This document shows positions 17,733-27,321 of a stretch of DNA of 64,000 bases, piece after piece. The position numbers were made by a program, and so were the translations under genes. The stretch comes from PALSA-188 sp963720075 (lineage in GTDB: Bacteria; Acidobacteriota; Terriglobia; Terriglobales; Acidobacteriaceae). Under the pieces are notes generated by a model. The model was given only the letters and a program-made list of their open reading frames with translations. It ran no database searches and was not told the DNA's origin. Position 1 is the stretch's first letter; each line of letters opens with the position of its first letter. The stretch covers positions 682,001 to 746,000 of the forward strand of contig CAVREG010000019.1 in assembly GCA_963720075.1 (NCBI GenBank), given 5' to 3'.

Positions 17733-19361
17733 ATGCTTTCAGTCAGCAATGTTTCAATGCGCTACGGCGCCAAAGTACTGTTCGATGAAGTCTCGACGGC
17801 CTTCACGGACGGCAGGCGTTATGGATTGACCGGTCCCAACGGGGCGGGTAAGACGACGCTCATGAAAATTCTGAGCGGAGAAATGGAACCCCAAAAGGGC
17901 ACTCTTGTGCGTCCACGCAAACTTGGCGTGCTAAGTCAGGACCAGTTTGCCTTCGACGCCTACACCGTGACCGACACTGTGATCATGGGCAACAAACGCC
18001 TGTGGGCCGCTATGCAGGAGCGAAACAAGATTTACGAGAAATCCGAAATCACCGACGAAGATGGAATGAAACTCGGCGAACTCGAGGGCATTGTTGGAGA
18101 AGAAGACGGCTACACCGCCGAGACGGACGCAGCGATACTGCTACAAGGTCTCGATATTCCGGACGAGCTGCACGATCGCTCAATGGGCGAGCTGCAAGGT
18201 GGACAAAAAGTTCGCGTGCTGCTGGCGCAGGCTTTGTTCGGACATCCGCAGGCCCTCTTACTCGACGAACCCACGAACCATCTCGATTTGGATTCGATCC
18301 ACTGGCTGCAGGGCTTCTTGAATCAGTACGACGGCGTATTGATCGCGATTTCACACGATCGCCATTTCCTCAACAGTATTTGCACTCACATCGCCGACAT
18401 TGATTACGAAACCATCATCACTTATACCGGCTCGTATGACGATATGGTCGTCGCGAAGACTCAGGTGCGCTCGCAGATCGAATCCCAGAATGCTCAACGC
18501 GAAAAGAAGATCTCTCAGTTAAATGAATTCATCGCGCGATTTTCGGCAGGCACGCGGTCCAGCCAAGTACAGTCGCGGCGAAAAGAAGTAGAACGCCTTC
18601 AAGTGACGGAGCTTGCGAGGTCGAACATCCAACGCCCGTTCATTAAATTTGAGCCGAAACGTCCTTCCGGCAAGCACATTCTGGAAGTTGAACGTTTAAC
18701 GAAGTCTTACGGCGATCACGAAGTCATCTCAGGGTTTACGGCGAGCATAACCCGTGGTGAAAAAATTGCTTTGATGGGCCGCAACGGTGCCGGCAAGACG
18801 ACCCTATTAAACGCGCTCCTGGCAAACTCCCCAACGACGCCAGAAGCCGAATTGCGCAAAACCAGCGGATACGAAGGCCCGTTCCTGGACGATGGCAAAG
18901 TAACGTGGGGACACGAAGCCGCAATCGGATATTTCGCGCAAGATCACCGAACACTGATTGAAAATGGTACGACAGTATTGGAATGGCTGGGTCAATGGGA
19001 CCCGTCTGCATCGAACGAAGAGCTTCGCGGCCTATTAGGCCAGATGTTGTTCGCGAAGGAGGAAGCCACGAAGTCCACAACCGTGCTCTCGGGAGGAGAG
19101 GCGGCGCGCCTCTTGTTCTGCAAGCTGATGTTGCAGAAGCCAAACGTTCTTGTGTTCGATGAGCCTACAAACCATTTGGATTTGGAATCCATTAACGCGT
19201 TGAACATTGCATTACAGCGCTATCAGGGAACGGTTTTTCTGGTGACTCACGATCACGATTTGATTGACGAAGTCGCAACCCGGATTTGGCATTTCGAAAC
19301 CGACCACAACCTCACCGACTTCAAGGGTGCCTACGAGGAATACCAAACCGTGAACGCGTAA
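17733..19361 (+). CDS. ABC-F family ATP-binding protein (YbiT-like)
   Basis: ABC-F proteins are soluble, act on the ribosome and relieve translational stalling; some give antibiotic resistance. The 542-residue product has two ABC domains: Walker A GPNGAGKT at 34-41 with signature LQGGQ, and GRNGAGKT near 348-355 with signature LSGGE. They are joined by a charged interdomain linker near residues 245-300. Both Walker B motifs read DEPTNHLDL, typical of the family. The linker and the SQxQSRRKEVERLQ segment look most like the E. coli YbiT branch. No membrane partner is present, as expected. Confidence 0.93.
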   Translation: MLSVSNVSMRYGAKVLFDEVSTAFTDGRRYGLTGPNGAGKTTLMKILSGEMEPQKGTLVRPRKLGVLSQDQFAFDAYTVTDTVIMGNKRLWAAMQERNKIYEKSEITDEDGMKLGELEGIVGEEDGYTAETDAAILLQGLDIPDELHDRSMGELQGGQKVRVLLAQALFGHPQALLLDEPTNHLDLDSIHWLQGFLNQYDGVLIAISHDRHFLNSICTHIADIDYETIITYTGSYDDMVVAKTQVRSQIESQNAQREKKISQLNEFIARFSAGTRSSQVQSRRKEVERLQVTELARSNIQRPFIKFEPKRPSGKHILEVERLTKSYGDHEVISGFTASITRGEKIALMGRNGAGKTTLLNALLANSPTTPEAELRKTSGYEGPFLDDGKVTWGHEAAIGYFAQDHRTLIENGTTVLEWLGQWDPSASNEELRGLLGQMLFAKEEATKSTTVLSGGEAARLLFCKLMLQKPNVLVFDEPTNHLDLESINALNIALQRYQGTVFLVTHDHDLIDEVATRIWHFETDHNLTDFKGAYEEYQTVNA

Positions 19362-19398
19362 TCATTCATTCTTGCATGGAATGGGATGAACAACTCTC

Positions 19399-19794
19399 AT
19401 GGGAATCGCAGGCATGGTCAGTCAAAAGCAAACCGCCGCCGCAAGAACAAATATCAAGAAAGCCGCATCGGCAGCCAGGAAGAAAACGACAATCGCTCAC
19501 TTGCCCAAATCTACCCGCACGGCATTCGGCAAAAAGGGTGCCGCCGCGGCGAAAAAAAGCCGCTTCGAAGACCCCGTAAACTCAAACCGAATCTATTTTC
19601 CTTGCATCAATCCCGCGCTTACGTATTGTTTTTGCTGGTTCACTGCCCGAATTGCGTCTGACAATTCCTGCGCCGCATTAGACTTGATTACGTATCCCTT
19701 TATTCCCCGGTCCAGTGCCGTTCGCGCCATTTCAGCAACAGCGTGTTCCGTGAGCAGGACGATTTCACTTTTTGGCGCCACAATCAGGATTTGA
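19399..19794 (+). CDS. Lys/Ala-rich small basic protein, 3' end uncertain
   Basis: The first about 60 residues are rich in Lys, Ala and Arg in an alternating helical pattern (AARTNIKKAASAARKK, then STRTAFGKKGAAAAKK). This resembles the basic tails found in small nucleoid-associated or stress-related proteins of soil bacteria. From about residue 65 the sequence becomes Cys/Ser-rich and runs antisense to the receiver-domain gene for about 200 bases, which is unlikely to be real coding. Either the true 3' end is near 19590 and a frameshift has removed the stop, or the tail is tolerated. I trust only the N-terminal part. Confidence 0.4.
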   Translation: MGIAGMVSQKQTAAARTNIKKAASAARKKTTIAHLPKSTRTAFGKKGAAAAKKSRFEDPVNSNRIYFPCINPALTYCFCWFTARIASDNSCAALDLITYPFIPRSSAVRAISATACSVSRTISLFGATIRI

Positions 19795-20000
19795 CGAGCC
19801 GCTTCAAAACCTCCCATTTGCGGCATGCTCACGTCTAACAGCACCACGTCAGGCTGCAAATCTTTTGACTTCTCAATGGCCTCAAGTCCGTCCGCAACTT
19901 CACAAATAATCCGAAAATTGGGGTCCACCCGAAGGACGCTACAAATCGCGCGCCTCACGAATTCGTTGTCATCGGCTAACAGAATTCGAATGTCTTTCAA
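19593..20000 (-). CDS. Single-domain response regulator (receiver only)
   Basis: A 135-residue CheY-type receiver with no output domain. Key residues are visible: acidic pair D10/D11, phosphoacceptor D56 in LLDVSMP, the Thr at 84 and the conserved Lys at 106 in YVIKS. The local pattern (VVLLDVSMPQMGGFEAAR) is close to receivers of the NarL/LuxR class, so this may be a receiver that lost its HTH. No histidine kinase is adjacent. It converges with the basic protein gene and overlaps its uncertain 3' part. Confidence 0.88.
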   Translation of the reverse strand: MKDIRILLADDNEFVRRAICSVLRVDPNFRIICEVADGLEAIEKSKDLQPDVVLLDVSMPQMGGFEAARQILIVAPKSEIVLLTEHAVAEMARTALDRGIKGYVIKSNAAQELSDAIRAVNQQKQYVSAGLMQGK

Positions 20001-20111
20001 GACTTATGCCTCAATCTAAACATACCAAACAAATCTCAGTGGAAATCTAAAGGCACACGGATATTTTATGAGACGCATAGCGCCGCGATTTAGGCCTTTC
20101 ACGCACCCATT

Positions 20112-20924
20112 CTAAATTTCTCCATCAACACGCACTGGCAAGAACGCTTGCAACGGACAATGTTCGCAAATGGGTTTCGATTTCAAGCAGAATTGCTTTC
20201 CTACTCTCACGATCAATCCATGCATATCATTATAAATTTGGGCGGCAGCGGAACGCTTCGCCAAGCTCATAGCCGAAGGTGGATGCGGCAAGGACGATTT
20301 CCGAGCCGCCGGATTTATTACTCCGGAGTAATAAGAAGATGAGGCTTTCCGCGGAGAAGAAATCGTCGGTGACGTCAGCGCCGCCAATGAATGCTCAAAG
20401 ATAATACGAATCTCTTCGTATGACGCACGGGCAGAAACAATGTCATGGCGCTCCAGAATTCTGCGAGTATATGTGTCCACGACAAATATTGGATGCTGCC
20501 CGGCGTAGAGAAGTATTGCGTCCGCGGTTTCCGGCCCAACGCCGTTTAGCTCCAGTAATTCCTCGCGAAGCTTCTCGGTCGGCTCAGAAAACATTCGAGT
20601 CAAGGATCCACCATAGCGATGATCTACAAACCCCACGAATATTTTCAGGCGGGCAGCTTTCTGGCGGAAATAGCCGGACGATCGGATTAGTGCTTCAAGC
20701 TCTGGCAGCGGCGTTTTCCGAATGCCGCCAAGCGTTAGAGCGTGCGCCGCACGCAACCGGCGCAGAGCCATCTCAACATTCGTCCATGCGGTGTTCTGAG
20801 TAAGGTAGGCTCCTACAATTACTTCAAATCGAGTGCGGGCCGGCCACCAATGTTGTCGTCCCCACGCCGCATTCAGCGTGTGATAATACGCGCGAAGCTG
20901 TTCTTCTTTGAGGCTGGATCGCAA
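20112..20924 (-). CDS. Endonuclease III-related HhH-GPD protein (COG2231-like) with internal insertion
   Basis: The family is related to base-excision DNA glycosylases. The 270-residue product has the family opening HWWPARTRFEVIVGAYLTQNT (in two parts around 25-45), the helix-hairpin-helix LNGVGPETADAI (126-137) and the active-site Asp at 150 in VVDTYTRR. The Lys of classical Nth is a Glu here (GPETAD), as usual in this branch. At the C-terminus Cys 246, 253 and 256 match three of the four Fe-S ligands; the fourth position is Leu. Residues about 183-227 form a Ser/Pro-rich insertion that separates two conserved parts and contains a 20-bp palindrome at DNA level. Confidence 0.82.
   Translation of the reverse strand: MRSSLKEEQLRAYYHTLNAAWGRQHWWPARTRFEVIVGAYLTQNTAWTNVEMALRRLRAAHALTLGGIRKTPLPELEALIRSSGYFRQKAARLKIFVGFVDHRYGGSLTRMFSEPTEKLREELLELNGVGPETADAILLYAGQHPIFVVDTYTRRILERHDIVSARASYEEIRIIFEHSLAALTSPTISSPRKASSSYYSGVINPAARKSSLPHPPSAMSLAKRSAAAQIYNDMHGLIVRVGKQFCLKSKPICEHCPLQAFLPVRVDGEI
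20315..20334. repeat. Perfect 20-bp palindrome inside the endonuclease III-like gene
   Basis: TTATTACTCCGGAGTAATAA reads the same on both strands. It falls in the part of the gene that codes for the Ser/Pro-rich insertion. A perfect 20-base palindrome is unlikely by chance in coding DNA and suggests a site for a dimeric protein or the remains of an inserted element. Confidence 0.6.
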
Positions 20925-21286
20925 TCAGACTTCCCAAGGGGCTCGGTTAGACAGTGTAAAGCAATCTCAGCAGCCAAGTTGCGTCCTTGCACTAGCGGCG
21001 ACTTCATTTTCTAGATGGCGCCTTGCTTTCCCGTTGTTACCAATGTGCATGTCCGGATGAACGTCCTTCTTCGTCCAATCGCGCATTTGCGGCCCATTAC
21101 GCCGAAAACGCATATTGCGACGAGCGCTTGCAGTCGGTACAAGTACCAAAGTTACTGGTGAAGTAACGCTTCTGCTGTGACAATTTGTGTCAACGAAGTA
21201 CACCGCCTTTCCTCCCCATGAAAGTTGCGGGTTAGCCGAGCGAACCTTGGCACCATTCTTCGCCAACTGGTTAGGAGAGATTGAAT
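20925..21286. other. Intergenic region between the endonuclease III-like gene and pilB
   Basis: This 362-base stretch separates divergent genes and should hold the promoter of the pil operon. I find AGGAG at 21273-21277 serving pilB but no clear sigma-70 or sigma-54 pair. A minus-strand frame across it (20967-21293) lacks protein character. Confidence 0.4.
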
Positions 21287-23002
21287 ATGTCACAACGGCT
21301 GGGTGATCTTCTTGTCAAAGAGAAGGTCATAACTCCAGAGCAGTTGCAGCAGGCTACAAAGGCGCAGAAGGACACCAACACTCGCCTGGGCTCTGCGTTG
21401 GTGAAACTCGGCTTCCTCACCGACGAAGATGTTACGAATTTCCTCTCGCGTCAATATGGCGTTCCTGCAATCAATCTTTCGTATTTTGAAATTGATCCTT
21501 CAGTCGTAAAGCTGATCCCGTTCGAAACCGCGAAGCGTTACCAGATTCTGCCGCTAAGCCGCGTCGGAGCGTCGCTGACGATCGCCATGGTAGACCCCAC
21601 AAACGTCTTCGCCATGGACGATATCAAGTTCATGACCGGATTCAATATCGAACCGGTGGTCGCGTCCGAAAGTTCGATTCTTGAAGGAATCGAAAAAGCA
21701 TACGGCAACAGCAAAGAAGAAGATCTCGAACAAGTAATGCAGTCCATGACGGACATGGACGAGGCCGATGTCGAATTGCAGGCCGAAGAAACAGAGCTCG
21801 GTCTTGCTGATCTGGAAAAAGCTGCGGATGAGGCGCCCATCGTTAAATTGGTGAACCTCGTGTTGACCGACGCCGTCAAGCGGGGCGCCAGCGACATACA
21901 CATGGAGCCGTACGAAAAAGAATTTCGCGTGCGTTTCCGCATAGATGGCGTGTTGCAAAGCATCATGTCCCCGCCGCTCAAGCTGAAGGATGCCATCACT
22001 TCGCGGTTGAAAATTATGGCAAAGCTTGACATCAGCGAAAAGCGTTTGCCGCAAGACGGCCGCATCATGCTGAAAATGGCAATCGGCGGACGAAAGAAGC
22101 AACTCGATTTCCGCGTTAGTACCCTCCCCACGCTTTGGGGCGAAAAAATTGTGCTCCGCTTGCTCGACAAAGAAAATCTGCGCCTGGACATGACGAAGCT
22201 TGGCTTCGAAGCCGAGTCGCTCGTGAAATTTGAAAAAGCAATTCTGAAGCCTTACGGGATGGTTCTAGTCACGGGGCCCACGGGATCAGGCAAAACCAAC
22301 ACTCTATATTCGTCCATCGCTCGCCTGAATCAGCCTGATACCAACATTATGACCGCAGAAGATCCGGTCGAGTTCCAGTTGGGCGGCGTGAATCAAGTCC
22401 AGATGAAAGAGCAGATCGGATTGAATTTCGCGGCAGCACTCCGCGCCTTTTTGCGGCAGGATCCAAACATCATTCTGGTCGGCGAAATTCGCGACTTTGA
22501 GACCGCTGAAATTGCAATCAAGGCTGCCCTCACCGGTCACCTTGTGCTCTCAACACTTCATACCAACGGCGCTCCTGAAACGATTACGCGGCTCATGAAT
22601 ATGGGAATTGAGCCCTTCCTTGTGGCGACTTCCGTCCACCTGATCTGCGCTCAGCGCTTAGTCCGCCGCATTTGCAAAGAATGTGCTGAAGTCGTGGACG
22701 TTCCTTACCAAACCTTGCTCGAAGAAGGCTATGGCGCCGAAGAAGCCAAGACCACCAAGATCCAAAAGGGCAAAGGTTGTGGCGTCTGCAACAACACTGG
22801 ATACAAGGGCCGTACCGGTCTCTATGAAGTCATGGAAGTGGACGACGAGATCAGGGAACTCGTGTTAGTCGGCGCTTCCGCCGTGGAACTTAAGAAAAAG
22901 GCAATTGAACGGGGAATGATCACATTGCGCCGCAGCGGATTGATCAAAGTAGCGGCCGGCATGACCACGCTTGAAGAGGTAGCTCGCGAAACCATTCACT
23001 AG
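21287..23002 (+). CDS. pilB: Type IV pilus assembly ATPase PilB
   Basis: PilB is the cytoplasmic hexameric motor that drives pilus extension. The product is 571 residues from the ATG at 21287, nine bases after an AGGAG (a TTG at 21281 is possible). Domains are an N-terminal MshEN/T2SSE_N region (about 1-150), an acidic linker, and the secretion ATPase with Walker A GPTGSGKT near 330, an Asp-box and ILVGEIRD Walker B. A C-terminal four-Cys zinc motif follows (ICKEC near 460, GCGVC near 500). First gene of pilB-pilT-pilC-pilS-pilR. Confidence 0.96.
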   Translation: MSQRLGDLLVKEKVITPEQLQQATKAQKDTNTRLGSALVKLGFLTDEDVTNFLSRQYGVPAINLSYFEIDPSVVKLIPFETAKRYQILPLSRVGASLTIAMVDPTNVFAMDDIKFMTGFNIEPVVASESSILEGIEKAYGNSKEEDLEQVMQSMTDMDEADVELQAEETELGLADLEKAADEAPIVKLVNLVLTDAVKRGASDIHMEPYEKEFRVRFRIDGVLQSIMSPPLKLKDAITSRLKIMAKLDISEKRLPQDGRIMLKMAIGGRKKQLDFRVSTLPTLWGEKIVLRLLDKENLRLDMTKLGFEAESLVKFEKAILKPYGMVLVTGPTGSGKTNTLYSSIARLNQPDTNIMTAEDPVEFQLGGVNQVQMKEQIGLNFAAALRAFLRQDPNIILVGEIRDFETAEIAIKAALTGHLVLSTLHTNGAPETITRLMNMGIEPFLVATSVHLICAQRLVRRICKECAEVVDVPYQTLLEEGYGAEEAKTTKIQKGKGCGVCNNTGYKGRTGLYEVMEVDDEIRELVLVGASAVELKKKAIERGMITLRRSGLIKVAAGMTTLEEVARETIH

Positions 23003-23031
23003 ATTTTTTGGAAGAAGAAAGGGACAAAGTT

Positions 23032-24159
23032 ATGGGTTTGGCATTAAGCGACCTGCTCAAACGGATGTTGGAGATGGGAGGCAGCGATCTTCACATCACA
23101 ACCAATTCGCCGCCGCAAATTCGCGTGCATGGACACCTGGTCCCTCTCGACCTTCCACAAATGACGCCGGCGGAAACCAAGCAACTCGCTTACAGCGTGA
23201 TGACCGATGCGCAGAAGCATCGCTTTGAGGAAAGCTTCGAGTTGGACTTTTCTTTCGGCTTGAAAGGCCTGGCTCGATTCCGTGCGAACACATTCAATCA
23301 GCGTGGCGCAACCTCCGCGGTCTTTCGTCTCATTCCATTCGAGATCAAGTCTTTCAACCAGCTTGGACTCCCGGCAGTCGTCACCAAAATGTGCGAAAAG
23401 CCCAGAGGACTTGTATTGGTCACAGGCCCCACTGGTTCAGGAAAGTCCACCACCTTGGCGGCCATGATTGACAAAATCAACACGGAACGGCATGAGCACA
23501 TTCTCACCATCGAAGATCCGATCGAGTTTGTGCACATGAACAAAAATTGCGTGGTCAACCAACGTGAATTGCACGCGGACACCAAGAGTTTTACCGACGC
23601 ACTGCGCGCTGCCCTTCGTGAAGATCCCGACGTCGTACTGATCGGCGAAATGCGCGATCTTGAAACTATTGAATCAGCGCTGCGTATCGCCGAAACCGGC
23701 CACTTGACTTTCGGTACTTTGCACACCAATTCGGCGATTTCAACGATCAACAGAATTATTGACGTCTTTCCCGCACACCAACAACCGCAGATTCGAGCGC
23801 AGTTGTCTCTGGTGCTCGAGGGAATTATGTGCCAAAGCCTCCTGGCAAAGGCAGATGGCAAAGGCCGGGCCATGTGCATGGAGATTCTTGTTCCCAATGC
23901 GGCCATCCGAAACTTGATCCGCGAGGACAAAGTTCACCAAATCTACTCGGCAATGCAGTCGGGTCAGGACAAATTTGGAATGCAGACGTTTAATCAGTCG
24001 CTGGCGACTCTATATCTGCAAAAGCAGATCACACTGGATGTCGCGGTGGCTCGTTCCAGCATGCCCGATGAATTGCAGGAAATGATTAATCGGGGTGCGG
24101 GACTAAATCGCAACCAACCCGCACCTCTCGCAAAGGGTGCGGCGCCGACCAAGCGATAG
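23032..24159 (+). CDS. pilT: Type IV pilus retraction ATPase PilT
   Basis: PilT depolymerises the pilus and powers twitching. The 375-residue product has Walker A GPTGSGKS at 132-139, Walker B VVLIGEMRD, the His box GHLTFGTLHT, and the PilT-specific AIRNLIRE motif near residue 290, which separates it from PilB and PilU. The frame is open from 23008, but the ATG at 23032 matches the family N-terminus and has an AAGGG upstream. It lies 29 bases after pilB. Confidence 0.96.
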   Translation: MGLALSDLLKRMLEMGGSDLHITTNSPPQIRVHGHLVPLDLPQMTPAETKQLAYSVMTDAQKHRFEESFELDFSFGLKGLARFRANTFNQRGATSAVFRLIPFEIKSFNQLGLPAVVTKMCEKPRGLVLVTGPTGSGKSTTLAAMIDKINTERHEHILTIEDPIEFVHMNKNCVVNQRELHADTKSFTDALRAALREDPDVVLIGEMRDLETIESALRIAETGHLTFGTLHTNSAISTINRIIDVFPAHQQPQIRAQLSLVLEGIMCQSLLAKADGKGRAMCMEILVPNAAIRNLIREDKVHQIYSAMQSGQDKFGMQTFNQSLATLYLQKQITLDVAVARSSMPDELQEMINRGAGLNRNQPAPLAKGAAPTKR

Positions 24160-24275
24160 CTATTGAATCGTTGCGATGTGAATGGAAGGAAGCGTAAAGA
24201 AGATTCATACATTTTGTTTAGAAGGCGCGCCAACAGCGCCTTTTAAGAGACCCATAGCAGTCAGGAGAGGCTCAT

Positions 24276-25484
24276 ATGCCAGTTTTCACATTTTCAGGAA
24301 AGAACGAATCGGGTCAAAAAATTACCGGGGAGCGAACCGCCTCGAACAAACAGACTCTAACTGCCCAGTTGCGTCGAGAACAAATCACCGCTGGCTCGAT
24401 TCGAGAAAAGGGCAAGGAATTCGCTCTTCCGACTTTCGGATCCGGAAAAGTCAAGGTAAAGGAAATAGCAATTTTCTTCCGCCAATTTTCGGTAATGATT
24501 GACGCTGGATTGCCGTTGGTACAGTGCCTCGAGATTTTGGCGGCCAACCAGGAGAACGTGGCATTTCAGAAAACGCTCACGGGTGTCCGCACAACGGTAG
24601 AAGGGGGTGCCACGCTCGCTAATGCGATGCGTGGATATCCAAAAGTTTTTGACGACCTTACCACTAACATGATTGAGGCGGGGGAAACCGGCGGTATCCT
24701 GGACATCATTCTGCAACGGCTAGCACTCTATGTTGAAAAAGCCGTGAAACTGAAGTCCGCAGTCAAGTCAGCTCTGATTTATCCAGTAGCTGTAGTCAGC
24801 CTCGCGGGCTTAATCGTGGCCGCGCTCCTTAAATGGGTGGTTCCAATTTTCACCAATCTGTTCACCGGGTTGGGCGTGGCACTCCCATTGCCAACCCGAA
24901 TAGTAATAGGCCTCAGCGCTTTTGTGGGCACGTTCTGGTGGTTTTTTATCGTAGGCATCGTGGGTTTGGTGGTTGGCGTAAAGCAGATTCGGAAGCATCC
25001 CAAAGGGCGCTACTATTTTGATTATGCCTTGCTGAAATTGCCAGTTCTTGGAATTCTGCTTCGCAAAATCGCGGTTGCACGCTTTACCCGGACCCTTGGG
25101 ACCCTTATCACGTCGGGCGTGCCGATCCTCGAAGGTCTCAGCATTACAGCCAGGACGTCAGGGAACGCAGTTCTGGAAGAAGCTTTAATGCGTGTGCGCA
25201 AAGCAATTGAAGAAGGCCGAACGATTGTTGATCCTCTGCGCGAATCAGGCGTCTTTCCCAACATGGTTACTCAGATGATTGGAGTCGGCGAAGCCACCGG
25301 CGCCATGGACGCCATGCTTCAGAAGATTGCGGATTTCTATGAAGACGAGGTTGACAACGCAACCAAAGACATGATGGCCATGCTTGAGCCGGTCATTATC
25401 GGCGTCCTCGGCATCGTCGTTGGAGGCATCGTTATTTCTCTTTACATGCCACTGTTCGCAATGATTGGAAAGTTGGCTGGCTAG
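24276..25484 (+). CDS. pilC: Type IV pilus inner-membrane platform protein PilC
   Basis: PilC is the polytopic platform that couples the PilB/PilT motors to pilin assembly. The 402-residue product has two T2SSF repeats, each with the GLPL or GVPILEGL opening and the EAGETGGILDIIL or GVGEATGAMDAML signature, and three membrane spans (near 168-190, 220-240 and 373-397). It starts at an ATG with AGGAG nearby, 116 bases after pilT. Confidence 0.95.
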   Translation: MPVFTFSGKNESGQKITGERTASNKQTLTAQLRREQITAGSIREKGKEFALPTFGSGKVKVKEIAIFFRQFSVMIDAGLPLVQCLEILAANQENVAFQKTLTGVRTTVEGGATLANAMRGYPKVFDDLTTNMIEAGETGGILDIILQRLALYVEKAVKLKSAVKSALIYPVAVVSLAGLIVAALLKWVVPIFTNLFTGLGVALPLPTRIVIGLSAFVGTFWWFFIVGIVGLVVGVKQIRKHPKGRYYFDYALLKLPVLGILLRKIAVARFTRTLGTLITSGVPILEGLSITARTSGNAVLEEALMRVRKAIEEGRTIVDPLRESGVFPNMVTQMIGVGEATGAMDAMLQKIADFYEDEVDNATKDMMAMLEPVIIGVLGIVVGGIVISLYMPLFAMIGKLAG

Positions 25485-25611
25485 TAGCTTGGAATTCGGA
25501 GAGAGGCGCGTGGCTAAAACTGCATGACGCCTCTTTTCGAAAGCAAACTCTTCCCGCCGCGACTGCCCCAGCCGCCGCGCCCCCCGAAGGAAAGCACGGG
25601 ATTAGGTCACG

Positions 25612-27321
25612 ATGCAATCCATGTTTGATGAACGGCTGTGGCTGGCATGGCTGGTCAAGGTTCGCATTATAATTTTGACTTTCCTGTTGGGCATTGAGCT
25701 TGCTATTTCGCGGCTCAGCTCTAATCCACTGCCACTCCGGTTATTCGTTAATACAATCCTGCTCTGGTATGCAATCTCTGTTTTCTATCTCCTCTTATTA
25801 TCTTTCTGGGAAGAGCATCGGATTCAATCCATTTTGCAGGTCCTCACCGATCTGGCATTGGTCTCCATGGTCGTGTATTCAACCGGTGGAGAAGACAGCT
25901 CCCTTAACTTTCTTTATCCACTCGTCGTGATAGTTGCCAGTGTCCTGCTGCCCCGGTGGTGGACCTACATAACTGCATCGCTCGCCTTCATTCTCTACGG
26001 CACCATGCTGGAGATGAGCTACTATGGGGTCATCCAATCCTATTCGACTAGCCATCCCGACTTACGCGCTCTCCAGGCCATAATTCTTGTTAACTTCTTC
26101 GCTTACCTCGCAATTGCCTACCTGGCAAGCCTCTTAGCGACAAAACTGCGTCAGGTGGATGTAAAGCTCAAGCGCACCAGCGGTGAGCTTCGAAGTTTGC
26201 AGGCACTCCATGAAAACATCATTCAGGCGACCAGCTGCGGACTGATCACAACTGGTTTGGATGGACATATCACCCTCGTGAACATGGCCGCGCAAAAGCT
26301 ATTAGAGCGTACCGAAACTGAACTTCTGAACGAGCCCGTGAGTAACCTCTTCCTGGATTCACTGCCACAGCTGGATTCCGAACGCGCACATGGCGAAGTG
26401 CGAGTAGTCATTCCCAACAGCTTTCGCAAAACATTTAGGATCATGGTGTCCGCCCTGACCGTTCCCGACCGTGGAACGTTGGGTTTCGTTTATACATTTG
26501 ACGACCTCACTGAAATCAGGCGTCTTGAGCGTGAAGTGCGGCTGCAAGACCGGTTGGCGGCGGTAGGGAGATTAGCTTCCGCGATTGCTCATGAAATCCG
26601 CAACCCCCTGACTTCTATCGCGGGATCTGTTTACATGCTTTCAGGCATCCCTGACTTAAAAGACGACCATCGCCAATTGCTGGAGATCGTCACCCGAGAG
26701 TCCGAACGCTTAAACGACATCATCACAGACTTTTTGGCTTATTCGCGAGGCAAGCAGTATCGCTTTGCGCAGGTTGATCTTATTCCGCTACTGGAAGACA
26801 CATTGACCCTGCTTGAGCATCGCTTCATCGCGGAGAAAGTAGACATCCGCATTGAGCGCCGATATTGTGCGGACAAAGCGCTGGTCCTCGCTGACGGAGA
26901 CAAGATCAAACAAGTGTTTTGGAATTTTTGCCAGAACGCCGTGCGTGCGATGAAGACCGGCGGGACGCTAACCGTTTCAATTGAAAAAGTGGGGGATGAC
27001 TGGCAACTGAATTTCGAGGATACGGGCCCTGGGATGAGCCCGCAATTAACGGAAAAAGTCTTTGAGCCATTTCAATCTCAATTTGAAGGCGGAACCGGGT
27101 TGGGTTTAGCTATCGTTTATCAGATCGTGCAGGCGCATGAAGGTAAAGTTTGGGCCCGATCAAAACCAGGCGAGGGATGCGTTTTTGTCCTTCGATTACG
27201 CAGTGTAGCCGCCAGTATGATCTCGACACCCAATCAGAAAACCCTCAATGAGTCCAATTGCGCATCGACTCCTGAAAATATGAACGTCGCCACGGCATCT
27301 GCGGGAGGCACCCATGGGTAA
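25612..27321 (+). CDS. pilS: Sensor histidine kinase PilS-like
   Basis: A two-component kinase that controls the adjacent sigma-54 regulator, as PilS does for pilin expression. The 569-residue product has about six membrane helices in the first 190 residues, a PAS-like region (about 200-300), the HisKA helix with the phospho-His in AIAHEIRNPLTS (near 327), and the HATPase with NFCQNAVRAM, DTGPGM and GGTGLGL. The last about 35 residues are a Ser/Asn-rich tail. The 3' end overlaps the pilR start by 8 bases. An ATG at 25621 is an alternative start. Confidence 0.92.
   Translation: MQSMFDERLWLAWLVKVRIIILTFLLGIELAISRLSSNPLPLRLFVNTILLWYAISVFYLLLLSFWEEHRIQSILQVLTDLALVSMVVYSTGGEDSSLNFLYPLVVIVASVLLPRWWTYITASLAFILYGTMLEMSYYGVIQSYSTSHPDLRALQAIILVNFFAYLAIAYLASLLATKLRQVDVKLKRTSGELRSLQALHENIIQATSCGLITTGLDGHITLVNMAAQKLLERTETELLNEPVSNLFLDSLPQLDSERAHGEVRVVIPNSFRKTFRIMVSALTVPDRGTLGFVYTFDDLTEIRRLEREVRLQDRLAAVGRLASAIAHEIRNPLTSIAGSVYMLSGIPDLKDDHRQLLEIVTRESERLNDIITDFLAYSRGKQYRFAQVDLIPLLEDTLTLLEHRFIAEKVDIRIERRYCADKALVLADGDKIKQVFWNFCQNAVRAMKTGGTLTVSIEKVGDDWQLNFEDTGPGMSPQLTEKVFEPFQSQFEGGTGLGLAIVYQIVQAHEGKVWARSKPGEGCVFVLRLRSVAASMISTPNQKTLNESNCASTPENMNVATASAGGTHG

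Noticed and set aside
20967..21293. Minus-strand frame of 108 codons between the endonuclease III-like gene and pilB
   Set aside because: No ribosome-binding site, odd composition, and it overlaps the pilB start region; it looks like a chance frame.
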